A stretch of DNA of 64,000 nucleotides from Streptomyces coelicoflavus (GTDB lineage: Bacteria > Actinomycetota > Actinomycetes > Streptomycetales > Streptomycetaceae): contig NZ_BEWB01000013.1 of NCBI RefSeq assembly GCF_003112555.1, forward strand, positions 186,001-250,000. The letters are read 5' to 3'. Each line of letters starts with the position of its first letter. Position 1 is the first letter of the stretch. Under the pieces are notes generated by a model, which saw only the letters and a program-made list of their open reading frames with translations, was not told where the DNA came from and searched no databases. Position numbers and translations under genes: made by a program. Of this stretch, positions 1-6,512 are shown piece after piece.

Positions 1-450
1 CGCGAACTGCTGGTGGCGGCCCGTGGCTCCGACGCCGGCGCGCCCCTGCGCCGGCTCCGCTGCCAGCAGGCGCTCTCCCTCGTCGGCGCGGAGGCCGAAC
101 CCGCGCTGCGGGAGGTCCTCGACGACGCCGAGCTGGGCGGCCTGGCCCGGGTGTGGCTCACCGAGCACGGTGCCCGGGACGTGCCGGCGCCGCCGCAGGA
201 GATGGTCTTCTGGCTGACCATCGACACGGTCGCCGCCCAGCTCGCCGCCGAGGGCAACTCCGAGGAGCTGCGCGCCCTCGTGGAGGGCCTGGCCCAGCAG
301 CACAGCGGCTTCTTCGACACGGCCTGGCGGGTCGAACACCCGGCCACGCCCGACGTCCTGGAGGCGATGGGGCGGCTGCACCCCGACAAGAAGATCGCCA
401 AGGAGGCCCGCAAGGCGGCCTTCAAAGCTCGCTCGCAGCAGGGCGGCTGA
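1..450 (+). CDS. C-terminal part of a HEAT-like repeat protein (5' truncated by window edge)
   Basis: The reading frame is open from the first base, so the true start lies upstream. About 149 residues are visible. The segment around ALSLVGAEAEPALREVLDD looks like one helical HEAT/PBS-lyase-type repeat, and the rest is helical and charged, ending in a basic tail (KKIAKEARKAAFKARSQQGG). No catalytic motif is visible. HEAT-like repeats usually serve as protein-protein scaffolds, but no function can be assigned from this fragment. It is followed by a long gene-free stretch, so it is probably the last gene of its transcript. Confidence 0.6.
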   Translation, partial: RELLVAARGSDAGAPLRRLRCQQALSLVGAEAEPALREVLDDAELGGLARVWLTEHGARDVPAPPQEMVFWLTIDTVAAQLAAEGNSEELRALVEGLAQQHSGFFDTAWRVEHPATPDVLEAMGRLHPDKKIAKEARKAAFKARSQQGG

Positions 451-795
451 CGCGCGCGGAGCGGTGCGAGGCGGTGCGGGGCGCCCTGCCGGGCCCGCCG
501 ATGGAGGTGGGGCGAGTCGGGTCCGGGCGGTCGGGGGTCGGGGTCGGCGGGCGGCCTGCCGCTCGGGATGCCCGGCCGGGTGGGGACAACCGGGCGGGGA
601 CGGCCGGGCCGCGGCCCGGAGCGGCGGGGTGACCCGAGACCGGAGGGGTGCAGTGGAACCCCGCGCCGGGGCGCGGGCGCGATGCCTGCCTGCGGGGGGG
701 GGAGGGGAGTAAGGCCCGTCCCGGGCGGGGGAGCGCGACCGGCCCGCCACGGCCAAGAGTCGCCCGGCCCGCGGCCAAAAGCCGGGCCGGCCCGC
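451..795. other. Gene-free GC-rich stretch
   Basis: No convincing coding region is present. The sequence is G/C-rich with many CCGGG/CGGCC runs, including a GGG-rich tract near 694-706. The frames that are open here have no ribosome binding site and read as Pro/Gly/Arg-rich shadows. The stretch leads into the 25-bp tandem repeat and the PHO-box-like site. Confidence 0.6.
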
Positions 796-918
796 GCCCG
801 AGACCCGGTCGGGCCGCCGCGCCCGAGATCCGGTCGGGCCGCCGCGCCCGAGATCCGGTCGGGCCGCCGCGCCCGAGATCCGGTCGGGCCGCCGCGCCCG
901 AGAACCGGTCGGGCCGCG
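796..918. repeat. 25-bp tandem repeat, about 5 copies
   Basis: Units start at 796, 821, 846, 871 and 896, exactly 25 bp apart. The middle copies are identical. The first copy differs in the AGACCC segment and the last in AGAACC. Each unit contains CCCGA and TCGGG arms flanking GATCCGG, so every copy can form a small hairpin. There is no coding support. Confidence 0.9.
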
Positions 919-971
919 GACGGGGAGCAGGCCGGCCCTGCCCGGACCGCGGGCGGGAGGCGTCTTCGCCA

Positions 972-1016
972 GTTCAACTGCCGTTCAGGAACCCGCGGGA
1001 CTCCCGTTCAGGCACG
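972..1016 (+). promoter_or_regulatory. PHO-box-like direct repeats (candidate PhoP site)
   Basis: GTTCAACTGCC (972-982) is followed directly by GTTCAGGAACC (983-993), an 11-nt direct repeat. A third GTTCAGGCACG starts at 1006, after one degenerate unit. Streptomyces PhoP binds 11-nt direct repeat units beginning GTTCACC. The downstream gene is a PhoX-type phosphatase candidate, whose family is typically phosphate-regulated. The site lies about 70 bp before its start. Confidence 0.6.
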
Positions 1017-1085
1017 GGCGCGACCGTGACGCCTGACCGAGGTCCGCCACCCTCCACGACCAGCCCCACCGTCACAGGAGACACC

Positions 1086-2567
1086 ATGTCGCTCACCCGC
1101 AGGGACTTTGCCGGCCGCTCCGCGCTCACCGGCGCCGGGGTCGTGCTGGCGGGCAGCGTCGGCGCCCTCGCCACCGCCCCGAACGCCCTCGCGTCCACGG
1201 ACACCGACAGCGCGGGGGAGGAGCACGGACGCGGCCACGACCACGACCACGACCACGGTCACCACCACGGCGGGGTCGGCTACGGACCGCTGATCCCCGA
1301 CCCGGACGGCATCCTCGCCCTGCCCGCCCGCTTCCGGTACGAGATCATCACCTACTCCGGCCGGACCAAGCTGGAGTCCGGCGAGTACACCCCGTCCAAC
1401 CACGACGGCACCGCCGCCTTCGACGGCCCGCGCGGCACCACCCTCCTCGTCAACAACCACGAACTCGGCGGCCACCGCGACGAATGGCCGCACCCCGTCC
1501 CGCTCACCGAGGGCCTCGTCTACGACCCGGCGGCCGCCGGCGGCTGCACCGTCGTCGAGGTCCGCCGCGGCGGCCACGTCGCCGAGTGGGTCGGCATCGC
1601 CGGTACCGCCACCAACTGCGCCGGCGGCAGCACCCCGTGGGGCACCTGGCTGACTTGCGAGGAGACCGAGGACAAGGCCGGCGAGGAGGGGATGACCAAG
1701 GACCACGGCTACGTCTTCGAGGTCGACCCCGAGGACCACCGCGCCAACCGCGACCCCAGGCCGGTCAAGGCGCTCGGCCGCTACGCCCACGAGGCCGTCG
1801 TCATCGACCCCAAACGCGGCCACGCCTACCTCACCGAGGACGCCTCGGGACCCAACGGCCTGTTCTACCGCTGGGCCCCGCCGGAGCACTTCCGGCACGG
1901 CCGCGGCCGGCTGCGCACCCTCGCCGACGACGCCGGGGTCCTCCAGGCCTTCAAGTGCTTCGACTCCGGCGGCAAGTTCGTCGACGACCTCTCCCGCGCC
2001 ACGAAGACCGGCACCGTCTACGGCGTCGACTGGGTCGACGTCCCCGACCGCGACGCGAAGACCACCTCCGTGCGCAAGCAGTTCGCCGCCGGCGAGGTCA
2101 CCCGCGCGCGCAAGCTGGAGGGCATGTGGTGGGCCGACGGCGGCGCCTACATCGTCTCCTCCTTCGCCCGTGACGAGAGCCCCGGCCGCCCGCACGACGG
2201 CCAGGTCTGGTTCTACGACCCCAAGCGCCGCACCCTCACGCTGAAGGTCCTGCTCGGCGTCAACGCCGACCCGTCCGCCGACGGCGCCTTCGACGGCCCC
2301 GACAACATCACCGTCTCCCCGTACGGCGGCCTGGTCATCGCCGAGGACGGCGACGGCGTCCAGCACCTGTTCGGCGCCACCGACAGCGGCCGCACCTACC
2401 CGATCGCCCGCAACGAGCTGAACCTCGGCACCGAGGACGACCCCGAGTACAGCGAGTTCACCGGCGTCACCTTCTCGCCCGACGGCCGGACCCTCTACGC
2501 CAACATCCAGACGCCGGGCATCATGCTCGCCATCACCGGGCCCTGGAAGCGCCAGAAGCGCCGGTAA
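1086..2567 (+). CDS. Tat-exported PhoX/DUF839 family protein (alkaline-phosphatase-like)
   Basis: The 493-residue protein starts at ATG 1086, behind AGGAG at 1076-1080. It opens with a twin-arginine signal (SLTRRDFAGRSALTGAG, hydrophobic stretch, ALA cleavage region), so it should be folded and exported by Tat. A His/Asp-rich run (HGHDHDHDHGHHHGG, about residues 46-62) follows. The rest matches the DUF839/PhoX pattern: LLVNNHELGG, GGSTPWGTWLTCEET, GRYAHEAVVIDP, LTEDASGPNGLFYRW, EGMWWADGGAYIVSSFA and PDNITVSPYGGLVIAEDG. PhoX enzymes are calcium/iron-dependent phosphomonoesterases outside the membrane. The PHO-box-like repeats upstream support phosphate control. Exact substrate is unknown, and many DUF839 proteins are uncharacterised. 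Confidence 0.85.
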   Translation: MSLTRRDFAGRSALTGAGVVLAGSVGALATAPNALASTDTDSAGEEHGRGHDHDHDHGHHHGGVGYGPLIPDPDGILALPARFRYEIITYSGRTKLESGEYTPSNHDGTAAFDGPRGTTLLVNNHELGGHRDEWPHPVPLTEGLVYDPAAAGGCTVVEVRRGGHVAEWVGIAGTATNCAGGSTPWGTWLTCEETEDKAGEEGMTKDHGYVFEVDPEDHRANRDPRPVKALGRYAHEAVVIDPKRGHAYLTEDASGPNGLFYRWAPPEHFRHGRGRLRTLADDAGVLQAFKCFDSGGKFVDDLSRATKTGTVYGVDWVDVPDRDAKTTSVRKQFAAGEVTRARKLEGMWWADGGAYIVSSFARDESPGRPHDGQVWFYDPKRRTLTLKVLLGVNADPSADGAFDGPDNITVSPYGGLVIAEDGDGVQHLFGATDSGRTYPIARNELNLGTEDDPEYSEFTGVTFSPDGRTLYANIQTPGIMLAITGPWKRQKRR

Positions 2568-2572
2568 TTAAA

Positions 2573-2588
2573 TCGGTCGCACGACCGA
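2573..2588. terminator. Short inverted repeat after the PhoX-like gene
   Basis: TCGGTC (2573-2578) and GACCGA (2583-2588) flank GCAC. A TTTT run lies at 2598-2601. It could be a weak terminator for the upstream gene or an operator for the RNA promoter that follows. Confidence 0.4.
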
Positions 2589-2600
2589 CGGCCGCCCTTT

Positions 2601-2606
2601 TAGAGT
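2601..2606 (+). promoter_or_regulatory. Candidate -10 element for the Y RNA array
   Basis: TAGAGT fits the TAnnnT -10 consensus and ends 7 nt before the first base (2614) of the terminal stem of the first Y-like RNA. No good -35 hexamer is visible at the usual distance. Confidence 0.4.
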
Positions 2607-2613
2607 GATGAAC

Positions 2614-2749
2614 GTCCAGGTGCGAAGGCAGGACCTACTTCCACTCATAATGGGGCGGCCACGGGTTCGAGTCCCGTCACCGGCACAACACGCCGGTGTA
2701 GCTCAGGGGTTAGAGCACCTTGTCGGTTCCGCCGACCTGAACTCTGGAC
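2614..2749 (+). ncRNA. Y RNA (YrlA-like) 1 with permuted tRNA-like module
   Basis: The ends pair (GTCCAG 2614-2619 with CTGGAC 2744-2749), as in Y RNAs. The next bases, GTGCGAAGGCAGG, resemble the 5' strand of the Ro60-binding helix (GUCCGAAGGUAG in vertebrate Y RNA). The centre is a tRNA read in permuted order. The parts are an anticodon-like arm (2639-2655, 7-nt loop CTCATAA), 5-nt variable region, T arm (2661-2677, loop TTCGAGT), acceptor strands CACCGGC (2678-2684) and GCCGGTG (2692-2698) joined by a 7-nt loop, TA at tRNA positions 8-9, and D arm (2701-2716, GCTC/GAGC). It has no free CCA end, so it cannot be charged. Bacterial Y RNAs with tRNA-like domains are known beside Ro60 genes; rsr starts 316 bp downstream. 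Confidence 0.85.
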
Positions 2750-2766
2750 ACCTACAACTTCACGCA

Positions 2767-2841
2767 CCTCCCGGTGCGCGGGCCGCGGCTACTTCTTCTG
2801 CAAAAAGAATCCCATGCCGCTGCCCACTTGATCTCGGGAGG
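2767..2841 (+). ncRNA. Short Y RNA 2, without T/D arms
   Basis: The ends pair as CCTCCCG (2767-2773) with CGGGAGG (2835-2841). The next 22 nt (2774-2795) align with the same block in the two larger RNAs: GTGCG, then 11 related bases, then TACTTC. GGGCCGCGGC (2780-2789) pairs with GCCGCTGCCC (2816-2825) with one mismatch. That leaves internal strands GTGCGC and ACTTGATCT, similar to the CACUUGACU strand of animal Y RNA. The apex holds a 5-bp TTCTT/AAGAA stem closing a 7-nt CTGCAAA loop (2793-2809), which looks like a tRNA anticodon arm. It sits 17 nt after RNA 1 and 10 nt before RNA 3. Confidence 0.78.
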
Positions 2842-2851
2842 CCCAGCAGTC

Positions 2852-2999
2852 GAAGGGTGCCCGGTGCGCAGGCAGCGGATACTTCCTTTGATCGGACGGT
2901 TGCGGGTTCGAATCCCGTCATCGACTTCGAGTCGGTGTAGCTCAATTCGGCAGAGCATCCGCACAGTCCCGTCGCCGATTCCGACCTCGGGCACCCTTC
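2852..2999 (+). ncRNA. Y RNA (YrlA-like) 3 with permuted tRNA-like module
   Basis: A perfect 11-bp terminal stem joins GAAGGGTGCCC (2852-2862) to GGGCACCCTTC (2989-2999). The conserved GTGCGCAGGCAG...TACTTC block is at 2864-2885. The tRNA-like part has a T arm at 2902-2918 (loop TTCGAAT), acceptor strands CATCGAC (2919-2925) and GTCGGTG (2931-2937, one G-U pair) closed by a 5-nt loop TTCGA, TA, and a D arm at 2940-2956 (GCTC/GAGC, loop AATTCGGCA). The anticodon-arm equivalent (TCC/GGA with loop TTTGATC, 2884-2896) is weaker than in RNA 1. A GTCG/CGAC hairpin near the 3' end (2971-2985) has a counterpart in RNA 1. The tight packing suggests one precursor that is processed. Confidence 0.85.
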
Positions 3000-3024
3000 C
3001 GCTGCCGTGTCTCCCTCCGAAAAT

Positions 3025-3056
3025 GTTCGAGATTTCGAGCTTTCGAGAATTCGGGG
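3025..3056 (+). repeat. 8-bp tandem repeat in the rsr leader
   Basis: Four units run 3025-3032, 3033-3040, 3041-3048 and 3049-3056. The first three carry TTCGAG and the last is degenerate (ATTCGGGG). The array ends at the GGGGGA ribosome binding site of rsr. It could be a protein-binding array or a translational control element. Confidence 0.8.
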
Positions 3057-3065
3057 GAATTCACC

Positions 3066-4649
3066 ATGGCGCGATTCAACACCAAGGCCGCGAAGGCGCA
3101 GCCCACCTCGCGCGTGACCTCGACGGGCCGCGTGCTGCGCACCTACGAGGGCGGCCGGGGTGCCGAGCGCGACGCGCGCTCCGAGCTCTTTCTGCTGTCG
3201 GTGGCCAACTTCGTGTCCCAGCAGACCTACTACGAGAGCGGCGCCGCCCGCGACGACCGCTTCGCCACGCTGGTGCGCGAACTCGCCCTCTTCGACCCGT
3301 CCTGGACGGCCGGCCTGCTGGGCTGGCTGCGCGGCGAGGGCAACCTGCGCACCGCCTCGATCGTCGGTGCCGCCGAGTACGTCAAGGCGCGGCTCGACTC
3401 CGGAGTCACCGACGGACCGGCGAACCGGCAGGTCGTCGCCTCCGTCCTGCGGCGGCCCGACGAGCCCGGCGAGCTGCTCGCCTACTGGACCGCGACCTAC
3501 GGCCGCGCCGTGCCCAAGCCGGTCAAGCGGGGGATCGCCGACGCCGTGCGGCGGCTCTACCACGGCACGTCGCTGCTGAAGTACGACACCGCGTCCAAGG
3601 GGTACCGCTTCGGCGACATCCTCAACCTCGTCCACGCGGCGCCCGACCCGGACAAGCCGTGGCAGGGCGAGCTGTTCCAGTACGCCCTCGACCGCCGGCA
3701 CAACCCGGACACCGCGGTGCCGCCCGCCTCGAACCGCGTCCTGACCGCGCACCGCGAGCTGATGGCGCTGCCCGTCCCCGAGCGGCGAGCGGTGGTCACG
3801 GCACCCGACGGTGCCGAGCGGCTCGCGGCGGCGGGCATCACGTGGGAGATGCTGGCCGGCTGGCTCCAGGGGCCGATGGACAAGGCCGCCTGGGAAGCGG
3901 TGATTCCGTCCATGGGCGTCATGGCGCTCGTGCGCAACCTGCGGAACTTCGACGAGGCCGGTGTCTCGGACGAGGTCGCCGCCCGGGTGGCGGCGAGGAT
4001 CAGCGACCCGGCCGAGGTGGCGCGCTCGCGGCAGTTCCCCTTCCGCTACCTCGCCGCGTACCGGCACGCGCCGTCGCTGCGCTGGTCGTACCCCCTGGAG
4101 CAGGCGCTCGGCCACTCGCTGGCCAACGTGCCCGCGCTGGGCGGCCGGACGCTCGTCCTCGTGGACCGGTCGGGCTCGATGTTCTACTCGCGGATGTCGG
4201 ACCGCTCCGAGCTGACCCGGGCCGACGCGGCGGCGGTCTTCGGCACGGCGCTGGCGCTGCGGGCGGCCGACGCGGACCTGGTCGAGTTCGGTTCGTCGAG
4301 CGACCGCGTGGCGTACCGCAAGGGCGAGTCGGTGCTGAAGATCCTGGACCGGTTCCGCAACCTCGGCGGCACCGACACCACCGAGGCGGTACGGCGCCAC
4401 TACAAGAAGCACGACCGGGTGCTGATCATCACCGACGAGCAGTACACGTACAACCGGCACGGCGACCCGACCGAGCAGATCCCGGCGCACGTGCCGGTCT
4501 ACACCTGGAACCTCGCCGGGTACCGGGCGGGCCACGGCCCGTCCGGGCGGGCGAACCGGCACACCTTCGGCGGGCTCTCCGACGCCGCGTTCCGGATGGT
4601 TCCGCTGCTCGAGGCCGGCCGGGACGCCGACTGGCCCTGGGCGGCCTGA
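3066..4649 (+). CDS. rsr: Ro60-like TROVE domain protein (Rsr)
   Basis: The 527-residue protein has a TROVE domain over roughly residues 20-340 (for example LRTYEGGRGAERDARSELFLLSV and RFAYLAAYR-like helices). A von Willebrand A domain follows, with a complete MIDAS: D367-x-S369-x-S371 in LVDRSGSMFYS, then GGTDTTEA and LIITDEQYTYN. This is the architecture of Ro60, a ring protein that binds Y RNAs and misfolded RNA. In Deinococcus the homologue Rsr works with PNPase in RNA decay and stress survival. ATG 3066 has GGGGGA 7 nt upstream. Three Y-RNA-like genes lie just 5', as in other bacteria with Ro60. The length fits the family. The RNA partners are inferred from position and structure. Confidence 0.92.
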   Translation: MARFNTKAAKAQPTSRVTSTGRVLRTYEGGRGAERDARSELFLLSVANFVSQQTYYESGAARDDRFATLVRELALFDPSWTAGLLGWLRGEGNLRTASIVGAAEYVKARLDSGVTDGPANRQVVASVLRRPDEPGELLAYWTATYGRAVPKPVKRGIADAVRRLYHGTSLLKYDTASKGYRFGDILNLVHAAPDPDKPWQGELFQYALDRRHNPDTAVPPASNRVLTAHRELMALPVPERRAVVTAPDGAERLAAAGITWEMLAGWLQGPMDKAAWEAVIPSMGVMALVRNLRNFDEAGVSDEVAARVAARISDPAEVARSRQFPFRYLAAYRHAPSLRWSYPLEQALGHSLANVPALGGRTLVLVDRSGSMFYSRMSDRSELTRADAAAVFGTALALRAADADLVEFGSSSDRVAYRKGESVLKILDRFRNLGGTDTTEAVRRHYKKHDRVLIITDEQYTYNRHGDPTEQIPAHVPVYTWNLAGYRAGHGPSGRANRHTFGGLSDAAFRMVPLLEAGRDADWPWAA

Positions 4650-4670
4650 GCCGACCGCCGTCCGAGATCC

Positions 4671-4704
4671 GGCCCGGCCCCGCACCTGATCGCGGGGCCG
4701 GGCC
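4671..4704 (+). terminator. Strong hairpin terminator after rsr
   Basis: GGCCCGGCCCCGC (4671-4683) and GCGGGGCCGGGCC (4692-4704) form a perfect 13-bp stem with an 8-nt loop. There is no T tract, which is common in Streptomyces. Confidence 0.8.
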
Positions 4705-4710
4705 GCACTC

Positions 4711-4740
4711 TTGTCGGGCGACCCTCCTGACATCTAACAT
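4711..4740 (+). promoter_or_regulatory. Promoter of the GntR gene, probably giving a leaderless mRNA
   Basis: TTGTCG (4711-4716), an 18-bp spacer and TAACAT (4735-4740) match a housekeeping promoter. The GTG start at 4748 lies only 7 nt after the -10. No Shine-Dalgarno sequence precedes it, so translation is probably leaderless. Confidence 0.6.
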
Positions 4741-4747
4741 TTCAGTC

Positions 4748-5392
4748 GTGACCATCCGACCCGTCTCCCGGACCCTGCTGAGGGACCGCGCCTACGAAGC
4801 CATCCGGGACGCCATCGTCGCCGGGGAGATCGAACCGGGCGCGGTCGTGCGCGATGCCGACCTGGCCGAGCGGCTCGGCCTGTCCCGCGCCCCCGTGCGC
4901 GAGGCGTTCTCCCGGCTGGTGGACGAAGGGCTGCTGGAGAGCAAGCCGCAGAGCTACACCAGGGTCACCCCGGTCGTCGCGGCCGACGTGCGCGACGCCG
5001 CCGCGGTCGTCGCGGCCATGCACGAACTGGTCACGCGGGTCGCCGTCCCCCGGCTCCGCGAGACCGACCTCGACGCCATGCGCGAAGCCAACGCCCGGTT
5101 CGCGGCAGCCGTCCGCGCGGGTGACGTCGACGGCGCGCTGCGCGCCGACGACGACCTGCACCACGTCCTCGTCCGCACCGCCGCGAACCGGGCCGCGGCC
5201 GCCACCGTCGCCCGCTACACCCCACTCATCCGCCGGCTGGAGCGCCGCCGCTTCGGCGAGGCCGGCACCTGCCGGTCGGCCGGGCTGCACGAACAGCTCA
5301 TCGAGGCCTGCGCGGCCCGGGACACCGGGACGGCGCTGCGGGTGACGGCGGACATCTGGCGCGGCCTCGAAGAACTCGCCGACACCGACTGA
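4748..5392 (+). CDS. GntR-family regulator (FCD/FadR-like)
   Basis: The 214-residue protein has an N-terminal winged helix (about residues 8-72; YEAIRDAIVAGEIEPGAVVRD, LAERLGLSRAPVREAFSRL, DEGLLESKPQSYTRVTPV). An FCD-type helical ligand domain follows (about 80-210), with the usual metal/ligand-site histidines in DDLHHVLV and GLHEQLI. Start GTG 4748 sits directly after a -10 element. It lies 13 bp before the ACC deaminase gene on the same strand, so it most likely controls that gene in response to ACC or a related amino acid. That role is inferred from position only. Confidence 0.88.
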   Translation: MTIRPVSRTLLRDRAYEAIRDAIVAGEIEPGAVVRDADLAERLGLSRAPVREAFSRLVDEGLLESKPQSYTRVTPVVAADVRDAAAVVAAMHELVTRVAVPRLRETDLDAMREANARFAAAVRAGDVDGALRADDDLHHVLVRTAANRAAAATVARYTPLIRRLERRRFGEAGTCRSAGLHEQLIEACAARDTGTALRVTADIWRGLEELADTD

Positions 5393-5405
5393 ACCGGGAG
5401 TACCC

Positions 5406-6422
5406 ATGTCCCTCTCCGCGTACGAGCGTTACCCGCTGCTCCTCGGTCCGTCGCCCGTGCACCCCTTGGAACGCCTCACCGGGCAGCTCGGCGGGGCCTC
5501 GCTCTGGGCCAAGCGGGAGGACCTCAACTCGGGCATCGCCTACGGGGGCAACAAGACCCGCAAGCTGGAGTACCTGGTCGCCGACGCGCTCGCCCAGGGC
5601 TGCGACACCCTCGTCTCCATCGGCGGCGTGCAGTCCAACCACACCCGCCAGGTCGCGGCCGTCGCCGCCCGCGCGGGCCTGCGCTGCGTGCTGGTGCAGG
5701 AGAGCTGGGTGGACTGGCCCGACGCCGTGTACGACAAGGTCGGCAACATCCTGGTCTCCCGGCTCGCCGGGGCCGACGTGCGGCTGGTGAGGGCCGGGTT
5801 CGGGATCGGCTTCAAGGAGAGCTGGGAACAGGCCCTCAAGGAGGTCGAGGACGCGGGAGGCAAGCCCTACGCCATCCCCGCCGGCGCCTCCGACCATCCG
5901 CTCGGCGGACTCGGCTTCGCCGGCTGGGCGTACGAGGTCGCCGAGCAGGAGAGGGAACTGGGCGTCTTCTTCGACACCGTCGTGGTCTGCTCGGTGACCG
6001 GGTCCACCCAGGCCGGCATGGTGGCCGGCTTCCGCGCCCTGGAGGAGGCGGGCGGGCGGCCCCGGCGCGTCGTCGGCATCGACGCGTCCGCGGACCCCGC
6101 CCGCACCCGCGAGCAGATCGCCCGGATCGCCGACCGCACGGGGCGGCTCATCGGCGTGAGCGGCGCACTCACGGAGGCGGACGTCGAACTCGACGAGCGG
6201 TACCACGCGGGCACGTACGGCATTCCCGACGACGCCACCCTCGCGGCGATGCGGCTCGCCGCCCGGACCGAGGGCATGGTCACCGACCCGGTCTACGAGG
6301 GAAAGTCGATGGCCGGACTGGTCGACCTGGTCACCCGGCGCGAGATCGGCGCCGACGCCACCGTGCTCTACGCCCACCTCGGCGGACAGCCCGCGCTGAA
6401 CGCCTACAGCGCGCTGTTCTGA
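5406..6422 (+). CDS. acdS: 1-aminocyclopropane-1-carboxylate deaminase
   Basis: The 338-residue PLP enzyme of the tryptophan-synthase-beta fold opens ACC to 2-oxobutanoate and ammonia. The PLP lysine is K50 in GGNKTRKLEY, and the substrate serine is in GGVQSNHTRQ (S77). The pair that separates true ACC deaminases from D-cysteine desulfhydrases is present: Y297-E298 in DPVYEGKSM and L325 in HLGGQPALNAY. Length equals the bacterial enzymes. ATG 5406 follows GGGAG. In plant-associated bacteria this enzyme lowers plant ethylene. Here it adjoins a GntR regulator and lies in a window rich in pectin enzymes, which fits a plant-associated or litter life style. Confidence 0.92.
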   Translation: MSLSAYERYPLLLGPSPVHPLERLTGQLGGASLWAKREDLNSGIAYGGNKTRKLEYLVADALAQGCDTLVSIGGVQSNHTRQVAAVAARAGLRCVLVQESWVDWPDAVYDKVGNILVSRLAGADVRLVRAGFGIGFKESWEQALKEVEDAGGKPYAIPAGASDHPLGGLGFAGWAYEVAEQERELGVFFDTVVVCSVTGSTQAGMVAGFRALEEAGGRPRRVVGIDASADPARTREQIARIADRTGRLIGVSGALTEADVELDERYHAGTYGIPDDATLAAMRLAARTEGMVTDPVYEGKSMAGLVDLVTRREIGADATVLYAHLGGQPALNAYSALF

Positions 6423-6512
6423 CCGCGGCGGTCACGCCCGGCCGGTCTCGAAGGGGAGCGCCCTCGCGCGGTAGGGTGCGGCGACGGACCCCTGTGTGCA
6501 GAAAGGCCCGGG

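Noticed and set aside
796..918. CRISPR array
   Set aside because: The 25-bp units are directly tandem with no unique spacers and no cas genes nearby.
2661..2716. tRNA gene (T arm, acceptor stem and D arm present)
   Set aside because: The parts are in permuted order and the acceptor strands are closed by a loop, so there is no free 5'/3' end or CCA. It fits a Y RNA tRNA-like module instead. The same applies to 2902-2956.
2605..2994. Open reading frames across the Y RNA region on both strands
   Set aside because: They run through tRNA-like and paired RNA elements, lack ribosome binding sites, and have no protein-like composition.
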